Of a stretch of 36,242 nt of DNA, positions 34,057 through 36,242 are shown piece after piece. A program made the translations under genes and the position numbers. The DNA comes from QNBT01 sp964563335 (GTDB taxonomy: Bacteria > Planctomycetota > Phycisphaerae > Sedimentisphaerales > Anaerohalosphaeraceae), in assembly GCA_964563335.1 (NCBI GenBank), contig CAZLWL010000019.1, positions 1 through 36,242 on the forward strand, in the 5' to 3' direction. Under the pieces are notes generated by a model, which did no database searches, was not told the DNA's origin, and worked only from the letters and a program-made list of their open reading frames with translations. The number at the start of each line of letters is the position of its first letter. The stretch's first letter is position 1.

Positions 34057-34602
34057 TCAATGAAAGTCAAATAGCGACTGCGTCTTGATGACCGTTATCT
34101 GGTCGGGATAACCGTGGAACGTGTGAACGTGGAGTTCATCCCTTCGAGCCTCGAAGTCGATATAGCTGAAAGGCTCCAGGCCGCCAACCGCCAAGGTCGG
34201 AAACTTCACAAACACACCGCGATTGTGCGCAAACCGCTCCAGGTCTGCAAAACTCTGGCGGTACAGATTTGCGCTCATCTTCTCCACCTGAAAATTGGTC
34301 ATGTAGCTCATGGCCCGATTCAACGTGCACTTATGGTTCCGCTGGCCGCGGAACTGAAAACGCTCTATAAGCCCTTTTTTGGGCAGCAACTGGCCTGGTA
34401 GGGCGATCAGTTCCGTAAGGCACACGCCGCGTGCGAACACACTAATGACGTGCGAACAGCCGGTCGCCCAGATGAGCGCCTCATACTTCTCCGTTCTCAA
34501 ATGCCGTTTGGCGTAAATATTGAATAGCTCCGGATGCAATGACCTTTGATACAGGGAGAACGCCAGTTCACTGATAGCCAGATTGATTTTCGGTGCATCC
34601 AT
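34057..34602 (-). CDS. DUF2617 family protein
   Basis: 181 residues from ATG 34602 (AGGA upstream); TTG 34608 is an alternative. The family pattern is seen: a SELAFSLYQRSLHPELFNIY start, WATGCSHVISVFARGVCLTEL, a central LPKKGLIERFQFRGQRNH stretch, and an ending ELHVHTFHGYPDQITVIKTQ with SLF. DUF2617 proteins occur in actinobacteria and planctomycetes and have no known activity. It is probably cytoplasmic. Confidence 0.8.
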   Translation of the reverse strand: MDAPKINLAISELAFSLYQRSLHPELFNIYAKRHLRTEKYEALIWATGCSHVISVFARGVCLTELIALPGQLLPKKGLIERFQFRGQRNHKCTLNRAMSYMTNFQVEKMSANLYRQSFADLERFAHNRGVFVKFPTLAVGGLEPFSYIDFEARRDELHVHTFHGYPDQITVIKTQSLFDFH

Positions 34603-34797
34603 AAACAAATCCTATTAGATTCAGGTCAAAGCGCTGCCTTGCTATGCTTCATTATACAACAAACCCACCACCAAATTCAAGTGGATTATCAGTACTGATA
34701 CAGGTTTCCGGCGCCCTTATCGGACGATTTTTCCACAAGTTTGGCCTGGTAAAAGACTAAGAGGAGGAAAATTTTTTGAAAAAAATTGCTGCTTCGG

Positions 34798-35745
34798 CTA
34801 CCGCCCGGCCAAATAGAGGCAAGCATTAAGCACCGCCGCGATAATATTGTAGAAAGCATGAGTACCCGCCGCGACCCCGAAACCGCGAACCGCGAAAAGA
34901 ACTGCAAAATACACCCCCGCGAGCGTTCTGAACATGAATCGCCCTAACGAGAATACCTCACCTGCGCCGAACCTGCCGTTCACAAAAAAAATGTGATGGT
35001 GCGCACTAAATAAAGCGGCTGAAATCACAACTGCCAGAATGATGGACTTGTGATGACTCATCCCTAACAAATCTTCCAGCACCAGCATCAGCAGGCAAAT
35101 CAGTATCAGCCGGAAAACCAGCTCTTCATAGATGCCCGCCCCGATGCCGGTCACGATATCAACCACTAATTGAGGCATTGGCGCACTGTGGCCGCCTGAC
35201 GATTCAACACCCTGCGGACTGGTTAATTCGGTGCCGCCGCCGGCACAGGGCCACATTATCACTTCCGACCGCACCGCGGCAACGGGCTGCTGGGGCGGCA
35301 TCTGCGGCCCGGTAGCCGACCGGTTAACCAGCAGGCTAAGAACTACAAGCGGCACGGCAAGGGCGATACATTCGGCGGTCATCGGCAAAAAATCCTTCAC
35401 GCTCACCGACCACCGCGTCCGAGAGGTTATCTGCAGCGCTACCAGTATTACCACAACGACCAGTGGTGTCGAAAGCCACATCAGGCGCTCTGAGAAGCCG
35501 AGAAGCTCAAGAAGATTTTGAACCCATACAAACGCAACAACCCTGATCTGCGGCTGCATCAGTGTCTCGCTGAGCTGGGCGGTGCTGATCAGCATTGTGC
35601 CGATTTCATACAGAATGATAAAGAACGCAAGATACGCAAGCGCATAGATTGGCCGAGATGTGCGGTCAAGGTAAGAGTCCCGCCCGAATCTGCACAGTTG
35701 ACTTGTGCTCTCTTTGTTCTTATCTTCTTTACTCGCGCCTGCCAT
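34798..35745 (-). CDS. CPBP-family (CAAX-type) intramembrane metalloprotease
   Basis: 315 residues, about seven membrane helices. The conserved motifs are present: EELVFR (the EExxxR motif) in GAGIYEELVFRLIL, FSAHHHIFF, and the HxxxN motif in GVAAGTHAFYNIIAA. These supply the metal-binding Glu and His residues, so unlike the rhomboid-like and S26-like proteins of this window it looks catalytically competent. Members process prenylated proteins, bacteriocins or other membrane substrates; the substrate here is unknown. A hydrophilic loop rich in Gln/Pro/Gly (about 143-190) lies before the motif region, probably outside the cytoplasm. Confidence 0.87.
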   Translation of the reverse strand: MAGASKEDKNKESTSQLCRFGRDSYLDRTSRPIYALAYLAFFIILYEIGTMLISTAQLSETLMQPQIRVVAFVWVQNLLELLGFSERLMWLSTPLVVVVILVALQITSRTRWSVSVKDFLPMTAECIALAVPLVVLSLLVNRSATGPQMPPQQPVAAVRSEVIMWPCAGGGTELTSPQGVESSGGHSAPMPQLVVDIVTGIGAGIYEELVFRLILICLLMLVLEDLLGMSHHKSIILAVVISAALFSAHHHIFFVNGRFGAGEVFSLGRFMFRTLAGVYFAVLFAVRGFGVAAGTHAFYNIIAAVLNACLYLAGR

Positions 35746-36242
35746 AGACTATGAACTTAAAGCCCCAAAGGCCAAATGTAAAGAAAAAACAGCATCCCGG
35801 CTTGCTTGCCCTGAGCTTGCCGAAGGAGCCGGGTTTCCTTACTGTTTAGCCCCGTCCTCCGGGCGGGGTTCTTTCTCCCCACAATTTATTGCGCCGGTTC
35901 CTTTAACCCACAATTTATTGCGGGGGTTACTTTCATCCTCATCTCATACACCGCCCCCCGTCATTGCGAGCGGCCGTAGGCCGCGCGGCAATCTCGACCA
36001 CCACGACTTATAATAACCGGCAAAACATCAACTCAGACAACTAACCCGTAACGAAGCCTACATCACATTTATCGCGGACTTATATCACCACAAGGTGTCC
36101 TTTCTTAACAACTAACCCGTCTAACGAAGTAACCTGCATAACGAACAATTACCATCATGTCATCCCGAGCCCCCCAATGTCATCCCAAGCGCAGCCGAGG
36201 GACCCGCTGAACAGCATCGCCGTAGGCGATATTCCAGCCGTT
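35746..36242. repeat. Terminal repeat cluster, inverted relative to 1.8-kb cluster
   Basis: No gene. It contains a CCTGAGCTTGCCGAAGG core (about 35810), two ACAATTTATTGCG units (about 35881 and 35910), block B' (about 35955-36019) and block A' (about 36165-36237). B' and A' are inverted, imperfect counterparts of 1879-1945 and 1791-1860. A pair of ACAACTAACCCGT sequences occurs at about 36037 and 36108. Confidence 0.65.

Noticed and set aside
34761..34829. Tiny plus-strand peptide after a perfect GAGGAGG (TTG 34776, 17 residues)
   Set aside because: It overlaps the 3' end of the CPBP gene, starts with TTG and has a very short, uninformative sequence. Chance is more likely.

Overview
The window reads as a chromosomal segment of a Planctomycetota bacterium, most likely class Phycisphaerae (Sedimentisphaerales-like). 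This is inference from gene content: a PEP-CTERM exported protein, a XylR-type regulator (LacI-like sensor fused to an AraC helix-turn-helix), a Ycf46/Ycf35/DUF2997 cluster, a DUF2617 protein, an HNH-AP2 endonuclease, and intergenic regions packed with dispersed repeats. No rRNA, CRISPR array or complete transposon is visible.

Layout. (1) 1-1398: 3' part of an MmeI-type DNA methyltransferase, cut by the window edge. It is followed by a repeat-rich gap with an integrase remnant. (2) 2237-3391: a solitary PilT-like ATPase. (3) 3.4-7.1 kb: an accessory zone with an HNH-AP2 endonuclease and a PEP-CTERM protein gene bracketed by a perfect 159-bp direct repeat. It also holds a truncated gene fragment and about 1.2 kb of non-coding sequence with large hairpins. 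(4) 7.1-11.2 kb: a sugar or polyol operon in decay. Symporter, zinc dehydrogenase and DUF4432 epimerase are broken by internal deletions, an iron alcohol dehydrogenase has lost its C-terminus, and a PfkB kinase is intact. (5) 11.3-12.5 kb: the convergent, intact XylR-type regulator. (6) 12.75-19.67 kb: a tightly packed nine-gene operon. Its genes encode a rhomboid-like protein without catalytic residues, a COG1313-like radical SAM enzyme, a small overlapping ORF, a Ycf46-like AAA ATPase, a Ycf35/DUF1257-like protein, DUF2997, a zinc-ribbon membrane protein with a catalytically dead signal-peptidase fold, a TPR protein and a second PilT. A tRNA-Arg and terminator follow. (7) 19.8-24.4 kb: repeat-rich DNA, an HNH-AP2 remnant, and an island with a secreted Sel1-repeat protein and an FRG-domain gene broken by one nonsense codon. 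(8) 24.5-29.4 kb: core genes rpsO and pnp, then an NtrB/NtrC-like two-component pair. (9) 29.4-35.7 kb, minus strand: a four-CBS protein, a TerB-like protein, CsrA, an unknown polytopic membrane protein, DUF2617 and a CPBP (CAAX-type) membrane protease. (10) The last 0.5 kb carries inverted copies of repeat blocks found near 1.8 kb.

How parts connect. The XylR-type regulator and the distant PEP-CTERM gene share an operator-like pair of GCAAAATC boxes with an identical 21-bp period. In both cases the pair sits by a promoter, and 21 bp is the spacing typical of AraC-family half-sites. The PEP-CTERM gene is therefore a likely member of the same regulon as the decaying sugar operon. The nine-gene operon is the best candidate for an undescribed system. 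It joins a Ycf46/Ycf35/DUF2997 module to two membrane proteins that keep protease folds but have lost their catalytic residues, and to a PilT motor with no pilus genes nearby.
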